The notes beneath the pieces were generated by a model. It saw only the letters and a program-made list of their open reading frames with translations. It searched no databases and was not told where the DNA came from. Shown in pieces: positions 44,079 to 53,170 of a DNA stretch of 64,000 nt. Each line of letters opens with the position of its first letter. The stretch's first letter is position 1. Location: positions 598,173 through 662,172 of the forward strand of contig VXMB01000007.1 of the NCBI GenBank assembly GCA_009841265.1. The letters are read 5' to 3'. The translations under genes were made by a program, and so were the position numbers. The stretch is from Gemmatimonadota bacterium. GTDB taxonomy: Bacteria; JAAXHH01.

Positions 44079-44737
44079 CGACGGAATCGGCCGCGACGGC
44101 CGGCACGACGGAGAAACAGATATCGCTGCCCCTGTCCAAGGCGATCGAAATCAGCTTCCGCAGCCTGAGGATCCGGTTCTGGCGGTCGCTGATAACGATC
44201 GGAGGCATCTTCTTCGGCATCGCCTTTCTCATGTCCATCCTGACCAGCGCCTCCATCAACGAAGCGCTCGTGGAAGGCGGTTCCCCCCAGGTCCGGGCAT
44301 TGCTGGAACAGAAGGGCGCGGACGGCGATTCCGCGACGCAGCAGGTATGGCTTGTTTCCCTCTCTCTGCTCGTGTGCGTCGTCGGCATCACCAACGCCAT
44401 GCTGATGTCGGTGACCGAAAGGTACCGTGAAATCGGAACCATGAAGTGCCTGGGGGCCCTGGACAAGTTCATCATTCAACTTTTCGTGCTGGAGTCCACC
44501 TTCCAGGGACTGGTCGGATCGGTAGGCGGGGTCATCATGGGCTGCCTGTTCATGCTGATCTCGATGATGACCTCCTATGGATGGGATCCCCTGGTGCTCT
44601 TCCCGGTATTTGAGGTGGCCCAAAGCGGCCTGTATTCGCTGGGGGCCGGACTGGGGCTCGCCATCATCGGAGCGCTGTACCCCGCGTACCGGGCATCCCA
44701 GATGCCGCCGGCCGACGCCATGCGTACGGAAGTCTGA
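44075..44737 (+). CDS. Minimal FtsX/MacB-type ABC permease
   Basis: 220 residues with four membrane helices (about 38-58, 91-112, 140-166, 182-205). The C-terminal FtsX domain is recognisable from VTERYREIGTMKCLGA and the end motif YPAYRASQMPPADAMR. The extracytoplasmic segment between helices 1 and 2 is only about 30 residues, whereas FtsX, LolE and MacB have 100 to 250 there. The export substrate is unknown. The partner ATPase is encoded 70 bp downstream. Confidence 0.82.
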   Translation: MTTESAATAGTTEKQISLPLSKAIEISFRSLRIRFWRSLITIGGIFFGIAFLMSILTSASINEALVEGGSPQVRALLEQKGADGDSATQQVWLVSLSLLVCVVGITNAMLMSVTERYREIGTMKCLGALDKFIIQLFVLESTFQGLVGSVGGVIMGCLFMLISMMTSYGWDPLVLFPVFEVAQSGLYSLGAGLGLAIIGALYPAYRASQMPPADAMRTEV

Positions 44738-44807
44738 CGAGGGAATACCACCGGAACACTTTGCTGGATGGCATCAAACCGGAAAGTCGACCTGAAAGGG
44801 GCGGGAA

Positions 44808-45584
44808 ATGACTGAAGAGCAGACCGCGGTAATGGACGCGCCGGATACCGAAACCCAGAATATCGTGCGCACCCGCGGGGTCAAGCGGGTGTACCAGATG
44901 GGCAAGCTCTCCCTGGAGGCGCTCAAGGGCATCGACATGGAGGTCCAGCGCGGGGAGTACATCTCCATCATGGGCCCGTCGGGCTCGGGCAAGTCCACCC
45001 TGTTCAACATGATCGGCGCGCTGGACAAGCCCACGGAGGGCAAGGTCTATATCGACGAGGTCGACGTCGCCCAGCTGGACGCCTACGAACTGGCCTGGCT
45101 GCGGTGCCGAAAGATCGGCTACATCTTTCAGACCTTCAACCTGATTCCGGTCATGACCGCCCTGGAGAACGTCACCTTGCCGATGATTTTCGCCGGCCTG
45201 GCGACGGACGAGGCCATCGACAAGGGCGTCGATCTGCTGACGCTGGTGGGACTCGGCGAACGGGTCCAGCACAAGCCGCTGGAACTGTCCGGCGGGCAGC
45301 AACAGCGTGTCGCCGTGGCCCGCGCACTGGCCAACGATCCGGCCATCGTCCTCGCGGACGAGCCCACGGGCAACCTGGACCGGAAGACGGGACGGGAGAT
45401 CATCGAGCTGTTGCGGGAACTGAACCAGGAAAAGCAGGTGACGATCATTTCGGCGACCCACGATCTGAAGATGCTGGACGTTTCAGACCGCATCCTGTGG
45501 GTGCAGGACGGCAGGATCACCAAGAATCAGCGGCGCGAGGAACTGGATCTGGACCTGGGCCAGATCGGCGCCGAAGAGGAATAA
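44808..45584 (+). CDS. ABC transporter ATP-binding protein (LolD/MacB type)
   Basis: 258 residues. Walker A GPSGSGKSTLFNM near 60, Q-loop FQTFNLIP, signature LSGGQQQRVAVARAL near 162 and Walker B VLADEPTGNLDRKTG near 182 are all present. It belongs to the LolD/MacB/FtsE subfamily that serves FtsX-type permeases, so it is the likely ATPase for the minimal permease upstream. Acidic N- and C-terminal extensions are short. It ends the plus-strand run and converges on secA. Confidence 0.92.
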   Translation: MTEEQTAVMDAPDTETQNIVRTRGVKRVYQMGKLSLEALKGIDMEVQRGEYISIMGPSGSGKSTLFNMIGALDKPTEGKVYIDEVDVAQLDAYELAWLRCRKIGYIFQTFNLIPVMTALENVTLPMIFAGLATDEAIDKGVDLLTLVGLGERVQHKPLELSGGQQQRVAVARALANDPAIVLADEPTGNLDRKTGREIIELLRELNQEKQVTIISATHDLKMLDVSDRILWVQDGRITKNQRREELDLDLGQIGAEEE

Positions 45585-45651
45585 TCCGACATTTCCGCGA
45601 GCCGAACGCGCGAGCCGGACGTAAGGTCGCCTCGACTCGGGCCCGCCGGTA

Positions 45652-48600
45652 TCAGGCGACGCCGGCTCCGCAGCACTTCTTGTACTTCTTCCCACTGCCG
45701 CAGGGACAGGGCGCGTTGCGGCCGATTTTCTGTTCGACCCTGACCGGACGGGACGGGTCCCTGTCGGAATGGCCGCCGCGACGTCCGGACCGACCTGACC
45801 GTCCGGACCGTCCGCGTTGCTGGACGCCGGCTTCCGCATCGGGATCTTCCGTGGCCGTGCCGGCCATGCCGGCCATGGCCGGGGCTTCCTGGTGAATCGC
45901 CCGCATATTGGTCGGGGTTTCCTGGCGCGGCATCCGCGTTTCGGCCAGTTCGGCATTGAAGACGGTCTTGACGATCTCTTCATCCAGCCGGTCCCACAAC
46001 TCCTCGAACATGGCGTAGGCTTCCTTCTTGTACTGGATCAGGGGATCCAGCTGGCCGTACGCGCGCAGGCCGATGCCCTCCCGCATCCGGTCGATTTCGT
46101 ACAGGTGCTCCTGCCAGGCGTTGTCGATGACGTGCAGGGTGGCGAAGCGCTCCAGGTCGCGCATCAGTTCCGGCGAAGGCGCCAGGGCCGTTTCCTTCCG
46201 CTCGTAGGACTCGAGCATCTTCTCGTTGGCCAGTTCCACCAGTGATTCCACGTTAAGATCCGCCATTTCCTCCTCGGCCACGGCCACGGCCACATGGAAA
46301 TTCCGGGCCAGGTCGCCGCTCAGCCCGTCCAGGTCCCAGTCCTCGGGATAGGTCTTGGGATCGGTGTATTCCTCCACCTTCCTTTCCGCCAAGCCGCGGA
46401 TCATCTCGACGACGTCTTCCCTGAGGTTCTTGCGCTCCAGGGCGAGCAGGCGGCGGTCGTACACGGCTTCGCGCTGCTGGTTCATGACGTTGTCGTATTC
46501 GAGCACGTGCTTCCGCATGTCGAAATGCTGGGCTTCCACCCGCTTCTGGGCCCGTTCGATGGACCGGGTCACCATGGAGTGCTCGATCACTTCTCCGTCC
46601 GGTATCTTCAGGCGGTCCATGACGGAGGCGATGCGCTCGGAGCCGAAGAGCCGCATCAGGTCGTCCTCGAGCGAGAGGTAGAACCGCGACGAACCCGGGT
46701 CCCCCTGGCGTCCGGAACGCCCGCGGAGCTGGCGGTCGATGCGCCGGGCTTCGTGGCGTTCGGTTCCGATGATGTGGAGGCCGCCGAGATCGACTACGCC
46801 GGTGCCGAGCTTGATGTCGGTGCCCCGGCCCGCCATGTTCGTAGCGATGGTCACCGAACCGGGCTGGCCTGCCTTCGCGATGATCTCGGACTCCTGCTGA
46901 TGGAACTTGGCGTTCAGCACGTTGTGCTTGATACCCCGGCGCTTCAGCATGCGGCTCAGCGTTTCAGAGGCGTCGACGGAGGTGGTCCCGATCAGGATGG
47001 GCTGGCGCTTTTCGTTCAATTCCTCGATTTCATCGATGACGGCGTTATACTTCTCACGGCGGGTGCGAAAGACCACGTCGTCGTGGTCGGTGCGACGGAT
47101 CGGTTGATTGGTCGGGATCTCCACCACGTCCATCTTGTAGATCGCGAAGAACTCGCTCGCCTCCGTAACGGCCGTGCCGGTCATCCCCGCCAGCTTGTCG
47201 TACATGCGGAAGTAATTCTGTATGGTGATGGACGCGACCGTGCGCGTTTCCTGCTCGATCTTCACGCCTTCCTTGGCCTCGATGGCCTGGTGCAGGCCCT
47301 CGGCCAGCCGCCTGCCGTACATCAGCCGGCCCGTGAAGGTGTCCACCAGGACGACCTTCCCGTTCTCAATGACGTAATCGATGTCTTTTTCGTAGATCGC
47401 GTAGGCCTGGAGCAGCTGGTGCATGTTGTGGATGCGTTCGCTGCGTTCGGCGTAGAGTTTCTCCAGTTCGGCTTTACGTTCGCCCTGCTGCTCCTCGCTC
47501 AGACTGGCGTCCGACTCGATTTCCACGATGCCTTCGCCTAGGTCGGGTATGATGAAGAGTTCCTGTTCGCCCGGCGAAAGGAGCTCCCGGCCCTTCTCGT
47601 TGATTTCGGTATGGCGGGTCTTCTCGTCGACCGTGAAGAAGAGCTCGTCGTCCAGAACCGGCATCTTCTTCTCCCGGATAAAGTCCCCCTCTACCTGCTG
47701 GATCAGCTTCTTGATGCCGGGTTCCTGCTGCAGCTTCAGGAGTTTCTTGTTCTTCGGCATGCCCCGCTGTGCCTGCAGCAGCTTGATCCCGGCGTCGTAG
47801 TCGTCCTCCTCGTTTTCCAGCATCGCTTCCGCCTCCGAAACGATCTTCGCCGCGAAACGGGTCTGGGCCCGCACGAGTTTCTGGACGTCCGGCAGGGATT
47901 CGGCGTACTTGCCGGTGTTCGACTCGCTCACCTGGCCCGCGATGATGAGAGGCGTGCGCGCTTCATCGATCAGGATGGAATCCACCTCGTCCACGATCGC
48001 GTAAGGGTGGCCCCGCTGCACGCGGTCCTCAAGGCGCCACTTCATGTTGTCCCGGAGGTAGTCGAAGCCGAATTCGTTGGTGGTCCCGTAGGTCACGTCC
48101 GCCTGGTAGCCTGCTTTCTTCCGCTCCACATCGGGATCGTTGTTCTGCAGACACTCGACTGTGAGCCCAAGGAACTCGAAGACCGGTCCCATCCAGGCCC
48201 GGTCGCGCTTGGCGAGGAACTCGTTGTGCGTCACCAGGTGGGCGCCGCGTCCGGTAAGTCCGTTGAGATACATGGGGAAAAGGGCCACGAGCGTCTTGCC
48301 CTCTCCCGTTGCCATCTCGGCGATCTTGCCTTCGTGGAGCACGATCCCGCCGATGATCTGCACGTCGTAGGGCGTCATGTCCCACACCATGTCGCCCTGG
48401 CCGGGGACGAACCACGACCTGCCGATCATGCGCCTGCAGGCTTCCTTGACCAGGCCGAAGGCTTCGGGAAGGATGTCGTCCAGTTCCTCGCCGTCCTCCC
48501 ACCGGGCTCGGAACTCCCGCGTTTTATCGGGAAACTGGGCTTCGTCGAGCGCCTGGTATTCGTCGGCCCATTCATTGACGGCCTCGACGAGCGGTTCCAT

Positions 48601-48669
48601 CCGCTTGACGTCCCGGTCGTGCTTGGTCCCGAAAGCGCTGGCGATCAGGTTCTTGATCGGGGTGATCAT
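45652..48669 (-). CDS. secA: Preprotein translocase ATPase SecA
   Basis: 1005 residues. Walker A MATGEGKTLVA near 120, DEVDSILIDEARTPLIIAG, the NMAGRGTDIKLG motif and RQLRGRSGRQGDPGSSRFY identify SecA, the motor of Sec export. It is longer than the E. coli protein (901) because of insertions around 240-400, as often seen in Bacteroidota. The C-terminus carries the zinc-binding SEC-C motif PCPCGSGKKYKKCC. Just before it a basic linker with repeated RSG (about 965-977) is encoded by a GTCCGGACC-rich stretch. Confidence 0.97.
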   Translation of the reverse strand: MITPIKNLIASAFGTKHDRDVKRMEPLVEAVNEWADEYQALDEAQFPDKTREFRARWEDGEELDDILPEAFGLVKEACRRMIGRSWFVPGQGDMVWDMTPYDVQIIGGIVLHEGKIAEMATGEGKTLVALFPMYLNGLTGRGAHLVTHNEFLAKRDRAWMGPVFEFLGLTVECLQNNDPDVERKKAGYQADVTYGTTNEFGFDYLRDNMKWRLEDRVQRGHPYAIVDEVDSILIDEARTPLIIAGQVSESNTGKYAESLPDVQKLVRAQTRFAAKIVSEAEAMLENEEDDYDAGIKLLQAQRGMPKNKKLLKLQQEPGIKKLIQQVEGDFIREKKMPVLDDELFFTVDEKTRHTEINEKGRELLSPGEQELFIIPDLGEGIVEIESDASLSEEQQGERKAELEKLYAERSERIHNMHQLLQAYAIYEKDIDYVIENGKVVLVDTFTGRLMYGRRLAEGLHQAIEAKEGVKIEQETRTVASITIQNYFRMYDKLAGMTGTAVTEASEFFAIYKMDVVEIPTNQPIRRTDHDDVVFRTRREKYNAVIDEIEELNEKRQPILIGTTSVDASETLSRMLKRRGIKHNVLNAKFHQQESEIIAKAGQPGSVTIATNMAGRGTDIKLGTGVVDLGGLHIIGTERHEARRIDRQLRGRSGRQGDPGSSRFYLSLEDDLMRLFGSERIASVMDRLKIPDGEVIEHSMVTRSIERAQKRVEAQHFDMRKHVLEYDNVMNQQREAVYDRRLLALERKNLREDVVEMIRGLAERKVEEYTDPKTYPEDWDLDGLSGDLARNFHVAVAVAEEEMADLNVESLVELANEKMLESYERKETALAPSPELMRDLERFATLHVIDNAWQEHLYEIDRMREGIGLRAYGQLDPLIQYKKEAYAMFEELWDRLDEEIVKTVFNAELAETRMPRQETPTNMRAIHQEAPAMAGMAGTATEDPDAEAGVQQRGRSGRSGRSGRRGGHSDRDPSRPVRVEQKIGRNAPCPCGSGKKYKKCCGAGVA

Positions 48670-48811
48670 GGTCTTAAGGTCCTTGGTTCAGCGTCCCGCC
48701 GGCACGCTATACCGGCCTGTACTCCAACCATGAAACTTAAGGGAGCGGCCGGATGGGGACAACTCTTTTCTTCGCACCGGAACGGTCGGTTCCGGGCTGC
48801 TGCCGCCCATG

Positions 48812-48847
48812 AAAAAACCCCGGCGGGCAGGCGTGCGCGCCGGGGTT
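48812..48847 (-). terminator. Rho-independent terminator of the sigma factor gene
   Basis: On the minus strand AACCCCGGCG (48847-48838) pairs perfectly with CGCCGGGGTT (48825-48816) across a 12-nt loop, and further T residues follow. It lies 35 bp after the sigma gene stop and separates it from secA. Confidence 0.85.
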
Positions 48848-48881
48848 GCGTGCGGTATTCAAGCGGCAGGACATGCCCCTG

Positions 48882-49757
48882 TCAGTCGTCGTCCCGGAGG
48901 TAGGGACTGAGCTTGCCGCTACGGGTCGCGTGACGCAGACGCTGCAGCGCCCGTTCCTTGATCTGGCGGATCCGCTCACGCGTCAGGCCGAAACGGATGC
49001 CGATCTCCTCGAGCGTGTGGGCCCTTTCCGAACCCACGCCGAAGTACAGGCGGATCACTTCCGCTTCGCGGGGCGGCAGGGTGTCCAGCACCTTACCGAC
49101 GTCCGACTTCAGGAACTGCAGCATGGTGCTCTCGTCCGGCGCCGTCTGCATTTCATCGGGCAGGAGGTCGAGCAGGCTGCGGTCGTCGTCGTGATTGAAG
49201 GGTACGTCCAGGGAAATGCAGTGGCTGAACGAACTGAGAGCCTCGTTGATCTCTTCGACCGAAATATCCATTTCCTCGGCGATTTCATCGATATCGGGCT
49301 TGCGGCCGAGTTCGTGCTGCAAGTGCTTTGAGGTCTGCTTGATGCGGCGAAGTTCTTCGGAGCGGTTGACGGGGACGCGAACGGTCCTCGACTGATTGGC
49401 TATGGACTGTATGATGGCCTGGCGTATCCACCAGACGGCATAGGAGATGAACTTGTAGCCCCTGGTTTCGTCGAATTTCTTGGCGGCCCGCATGAGACCC
49501 ATGTTGCCCTCGTTGATCATGTCCAGCAGGGGCAGGCCGTAGTTCTGGTACTGGCGGGCCACGCTGACGACGAACCTGAGATTGGCCTTCACCAGCTTGT
49601 CCAGCGCATTCTGGTCGCCCTGCTTGATCAAACGGGCCAGCCGCACTTCCTCCTCGGCCGTGATCAAGGGATACTTGGACATTTCGGCCAGGTAGCGGTA
49701 CAGCGCCTGTTCGTACCTGGCCCCATTTCCATAGGATTCCTGGTATGATGTGCCGAT
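48882..49757 (-). CDS. rpoD: Housekeeping RNA polymerase sigma factor (RpoD/SigA), probable AUC start
   Basis: Residues downstream of the first ATG (49682) cover region 1.2 onward: NLRFVVSVARQYQNYGLPLL, YKFISYAVWWIRQAI (region 2.4-like), and region 4 TLEEIGIRFGLTRERIRQIK. Upstream of that ATG the frame stays open and reads YEQALYRYLAEM, the first half of region 1.2, so the ATG is internal. No ATG, GTG or TTG lies between it and the stop at 49764-49766. An ATC at 49757-49755 follows GGAGGTGA by 6 nt and is the best start, giving 291 residues. Short sigma factors of this size are typical of Bacteroidota. Confidence 0.85.
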   Translation of the reverse strand: MGTSYQESYGNGARYEQALYRYLAEMSKYPLITAEEEVRLARLIKQGDQNALDKLVKANLRFVVSVARQYQNYGLPLLDMINEGNMGLMRAAKKFDETRGYKFISYAVWWIRQAIIQSIANQSRTVRVPVNRSEELRRIKQTSKHLQHELGRKPDIDEIAEEMDISVEEINEALSSFSHCISLDVPFNHDDDRSLLDLLPDEMQTAPDESTMLQFLKSDVGKVLDTLPPREAEVIRLYFGVGSERAHTLEEIGIRFGLTRERIRQIKERALQRLRHATRSGKLSPYLRDDD

Positions 49758-50114
49758 CTTCCCTCACCTCCCCCTCGCGACATGCGCACTGCGCTTCTGT
49801 CCCGTCCGCTCCGGCCTATGCGGGCCCGTTACCCGTTACCCCGTGATCGATTGTGGTGTGAACGGTGTGCTGAACGATGCGTGCCATACAGGGTCCTGTA
49901 AAAGCTGTCCAGAATATGCGAGCGGCAAAGACGCCATCGTCAGACAGACGGAAAGGACATTCCGGCGGGTGCGCGTTCGAAATCGAAACTGCGTCGTTGC
50001 TTAATCCAGTGGGAACCGGAAAGGACCGCCGTCGAATACGACCGCAATCCAACATGCACGGACCATGCGGACCATCGACAAGGACTGGCCCGGACGAACG
50101 GCCCCAGCGTAAAC

Positions 50115-50143
50115 AAATTACACCGAAACGCCCGTCAAGTCAA
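50115..50143 (-). promoter_or_regulatory. Predicted promoter of rpoD
   Basis: On the minus strand TTGACT (50143-50138), 17 bp, then TAATTT (50120-50115). Transcription from here would give an rpoD leader of about 350 nt. Confidence 0.55.
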
Positions 50144-50160
50144 GTGTTTTCCCTTTAAGA

Positions 50161-50189
50161 TTGACAGGCGCGGGGCCGGTGGATAGATT
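50161..50189 (+). promoter_or_regulatory. Predicted promoter of the purS-purL(-purQ) genes
   Basis: A perfect TTGACA (50161-50166) is followed after 17 bp by TAGATT (50184-50189). The -35 is 18 bp from the divergent rpoD -35. Confidence 0.65.
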
Positions 50190-50255
50190 GGGCACGCTCA
50201 AAACCGGACGCCGACCCACGAACGGAGATCCTTCCCGCCTAGGAAACCACAGCGG

Positions 50256-50744
50256 ATGACCGCGGAATCGAAGACCCGGCGTATTGCCGTCGTGAACAGG
50301 AAAGACGTGGTGGACGCCGTAGGCGAAGGGCTCCGCGGCGATATCCTCGACCTGGGCATCGGGGGCGTCGAGGCCGTTCGGCACGTCCGGCTCTACGCGC
50401 TCCACGGCGCCATGTCGGCCGCCGAACTGGACCGGATCACCACCGGTCTGCTCGCCGATCCGGTCACCCAGGAACATCTCGAAATCGCCGTCGCGGGCCT
50501 GCCGGTCGCTCCCGGAGAGTGGGGCGTGGAAGTGTGGTTCAGGCCCGGGGTAACCGACGCCGTGGGCGAAACGGCGCTGAAAGGCAGCCGCGACCTGGGC
50601 GTCGCGGAGATAGATTCGGTGGACACCGGGCGGGGCTACATCCTGGCGGGTCCGCTCATCCGGTCGCAGGTCGACACCATATGCCGTCGGCTGCTGGCCA
50701 ACGACGTGATCGAAAGATACGCATGTTACGAAGGGGGCCAATGA
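50256..50744 (+). CDS. purS: Tandem PurS-like protein (FGAM synthase small subunit)
   Basis: 162 residues. Two PurS-like halves appear: about 8-78 (VVNRKDVVDAVGEGLRGDIL ... LGIGGVEAVRHVRLYAL) and about 88-160 (VWFRPGVTDAVGETALKGSR ... LGVAEIDSVDTGRGYIL). A single PurS has about 80 residues. PurS bridges PurL and PurQ in formylglycinamide ribonucleotide amidotransferase (purine step 4). The TGA overlaps the purL ATG by 4 nt. Confidence 0.8.
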   Translation: MTAESKTRRIAVVNRKDVVDAVGEGLRGDILDLGIGGVEAVRHVRLYALHGAMSAAELDRITTGLLADPVTQEHLEIAVAGLPVAPGEWGVEVWFRPGVTDAVGETALKGSRDLGVAEIDSVDTGRGYILAGPLIRSQVDTICRRLLANDVIERYACYEGGQ

Positions 50745-53170
50745 CCTTCGAGGCCGACCACACGGTCGAGACCTTCTCCCTGCTGAAGGCGACCGACGAT
50801 GAAATGACGCAGCTGAGCCGGGACGGCATGCTGGCGCTCAACCTGGAGGAAATGCGGTCGATCCGGCACCATTTCAACGCGCTCGGCCGCGACCCGACAG
50901 ACGTCGAAATGGAGACGCTGGCCCAGACCTGGTCCGAGCACTGCAAGCACAAGGTCTTCAACGGGGTCATCGACTACGTATCGGGCCGTAAGACGGAGCG
51001 CATCGACAACCTCTTCGCCCGCACTATCAGGAAGGCGACCGAAGACATCCGCCGGGCCCAGGGGCCGAACGACCGCTGTGTATCCGTGTTCGTCGACAAC
51101 GCCGGGATCATCGAATTCGACGACGACTATCATCTCGTCTTCAAGGTAGAAACGCATAACCATCCTTCGGCGCTGGATCCCTACGGCGGCGCCAACACGG
51201 GAATCGGCGGGGTCATTCGCGATCCGCTCGGGACGGGCCTGGGCGGCAAGCCCATATTCAACACGGACGTCTTCTGCTTTGCGCCGCCCGACTTCCCCTA
51301 CGACGATCTGCCGGAAGGCGTCCTGCATCCAAAGCGCGTCTTCAAGGGCGTCGTGGCCGGCGTCCGGGACTACGGCAACCGCATGGGCATACCGACCGTC
51401 AACGGGGCCATCCTGTTCGACGAGCGGTACCTGGGCAACCCGCTGGTGTACTGCGGCACCGCGGCCATCATTCCGGTCGACCGGTGCGAGAAATCGGCCG
51501 AACCGGGCGATCTCGTCGTCACCATCGGCGGGCGGACCGGCAGAGACGGGATCCACGGGGCCACGTTCTCGTCCATCGAGCTGACCGACGCTTCGGAATC
51601 TACCGCCACGCAGGCCGTTCAAATCGGGAATCCCATCGAGGAGAAGAAGATCCTCGACGTCCTGATGCAGGCGCGGGACCGCAGGCTCTACCGGAACATC
51701 ACCGACTGCGGCGCCGGCGGGTTCTCGTCGGCCATCGGCGAGATGGGAGAGGATACGGGCGCGGAAGTGCACCTGGAGAAGGCGCCCCTGAAGTACGGCG
51801 GCCTGAAACCGTGGGAGATCTTCCTCTCGGAATCCCAGGAACGCATGATCCTGGCCGTTCCCCCCGAGCACATCGAGGCCCTGCGGGACCTCTGCGCGAG
51901 TGAAGACGTGGAGGCCTCGGTGATCGGCGAGTTCACCGGCGACCGGCGGCTCCGGGTCACCCATAAGCCCGATGCGGGAGAAAGCCGGATCACCGTCGCG
52001 GACCTGGACATGGAGTTCCTGCACAGTGGGGTACCGCGCATCGTCCGGACAGCCCGGTGGGATCCGCCGGACCATCCCGAGCCGCCCGCGACCGGCCGTC
52101 CCGGTCCCGCGCAGAGCCTGATCCGGCTGCTGTCATCCTGGAACGTGGCGAGCAAGGAGTGGGTCGTCCGCCAGTACGATCACGAAGTACAGGGCGGAAG
52201 CGTGCTGAAGCCGCTTCAGGGCGCTCGCAACGACGGCCCGGGCGACGCCGCCGTCGTGCGCCCCGTGCTCTCGTCGGACCGGGGTGTCATCGTCGCCAAC
52301 GGCATCAACCCCTCCTATGGCGATGTAGATCCGTACTGGATGGCGGCATCCGCCATCGACGAAGCTCTCCGCCAGATCACCTGCGTCGGGGGCCGTATCG
52401 ACCGGACCGCGCTGCTGGACAACTTCTGCTGGGGCAATCCGGACAAGCCGGACCGTCTCGCCGCGCTGGTCCGCGCGGCCAAGGCCTGTTACGACGTCGC
52501 GGTAGCCTACGGCACGCCTTTCATCTCGGGGAAGGACAGCTTCTACAACGAGTTCTCCGACGGCGAACGGACCATCGCCATCCCGCCCACGCTGCTCATC
52601 TCGGCCATCTGCGTGATGGACGACGTGCGCAAGGCGGTCAGCATGGACGTCAAGGCGCCTGGAAACAGCATCTACGTCGTAGGACGCACGCGCGATGAAC
52701 TGGGCGGTTCCCGGTACTACCGCATGCTCGGATTCGTCGGGCGGAACGCGCCGACCGTGGACGCCGCCGCCGGGAGCGGGACCATGAACCGGTTGCACGC
52801 GGCCATTTCGCAAGGCATCGTGGCCGCCTGTCACGACTGCTCCGAGGGCGGTCTCGCCGTGGCCGCAGCGGAAATGGCCTTCGCGGGCGGATACGGCATG
52901 GCCCTGGACTTGGACGCCGTGCCCCGGGATCCGGAAGCGGACCGCGACGACACGGTCCTGTTTTCCGAATCGAACAGCCGCTTCGTGGTGGAGGTACCCG
53001 AGGGCCGGGAAGCCGACTTCGATGCCATAATGGAAGGAAGCCCGTTCGGCCGCGCGGGGACCGTGACCGGGGAGGACCGCTTCCTCGTGCGCGGACTGGG
53101 CGGCGATGAGATCGTTTCTACGGAATTGTCCATATTGAAGGAAGCATGGCAGCGGCCCCTGCGGTGGTGA
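50741..53170 (+). CDS. purL: Phosphoribosylformylglycinamidine synthase subunit PurL
   Basis: 809 residues from ATG 50741, somewhat longer than typical small PurL (about 740). AQTWSEHCKHKVF near 63 (catalytic-site His), VETHNHPSALDPYGGANTGIGG near 132, DCGAGGFSSAIGEMGE near 321 and HDCSEGGLAVAAAEMAFAGG near 693 are diagnostic. It uses ATP and ammonia from PurQ to convert FGAR to FGAM. The start overlaps purS, which fixes it; longer upstream frames are not homologous. Confidence 0.95.
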   Translation: MTFEADHTVETFSLLKATDDEMTQLSRDGMLALNLEEMRSIRHHFNALGRDPTDVEMETLAQTWSEHCKHKVFNGVIDYVSGRKTERIDNLFARTIRKATEDIRRAQGPNDRCVSVFVDNAGIIEFDDDYHLVFKVETHNHPSALDPYGGANTGIGGVIRDPLGTGLGGKPIFNTDVFCFAPPDFPYDDLPEGVLHPKRVFKGVVAGVRDYGNRMGIPTVNGAILFDERYLGNPLVYCGTAAIIPVDRCEKSAEPGDLVVTIGGRTGRDGIHGATFSSIELTDASESTATQAVQIGNPIEEKKILDVLMQARDRRLYRNITDCGAGGFSSAIGEMGEDTGAEVHLEKAPLKYGGLKPWEIFLSESQERMILAVPPEHIEALRDLCASEDVEASVIGEFTGDRRLRVTHKPDAGESRITVADLDMEFLHSGVPRIVRTARWDPPDHPEPPATGRPGPAQSLIRLLSSWNVASKEWVVRQYDHEVQGGSVLKPLQGARNDGPGDAAVVRPVLSSDRGVIVANGINPSYGDVDPYWMAASAIDEALRQITCVGGRIDRTALLDNFCWGNPDKPDRLAALVRAAKACYDVAVAYGTPFISGKDSFYNEFSDGERTIAIPPTLLISAICVMDDVRKAVSMDVKAPGNSIYVVGRTRDELGGSRYYRMLGFVGRNAPTVDAAAGSGTMNRLHAAISQGIVAACHDCSEGGLAVAAAEMAFAGGYGMALDLDAVPRDPEADRDDTVLFSESNSRFVVEVPEGREADFDAIMEGSPFGRAGTVTGEDRFLVRGLGGDEIVSTELSILKEAWQRPLRW

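Larger units (their letters stand above)
49758..50255. other. Divergent intergenic region between rpoD and the pur genes
   Basis: These 498 bp hold two back-to-back promoters near 50115-50189 and, on the rpoD side, a leader of about 350 nt without a gene I can support. A short ACAGG-GT-CCTGT hairpin (49888-49899) is the only clear structure seen. No tRNA, 4.5S, 6S or riboswitch core was recognised by eye. Confidence 0.6.

Noticed and set aside
46294..47541. A 415-codon plus-strand frame opposite secA
   Set aside because: SecA motifs run throughout the minus strand here; the plus-strand frame is a shadow.
49877..50158. Small frames in the rpoD-purS spacer on both strands
   Set aside because: None has a ribosome-binding site or plausible protein composition; they overlap predicted promoters.
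50519..50740. N-terminal extension of PurL into the purS-like gene
   Set aside because: The added 74 residues are an Arg/Gly-rich shadow of purS; homology begins at ATG 50741.
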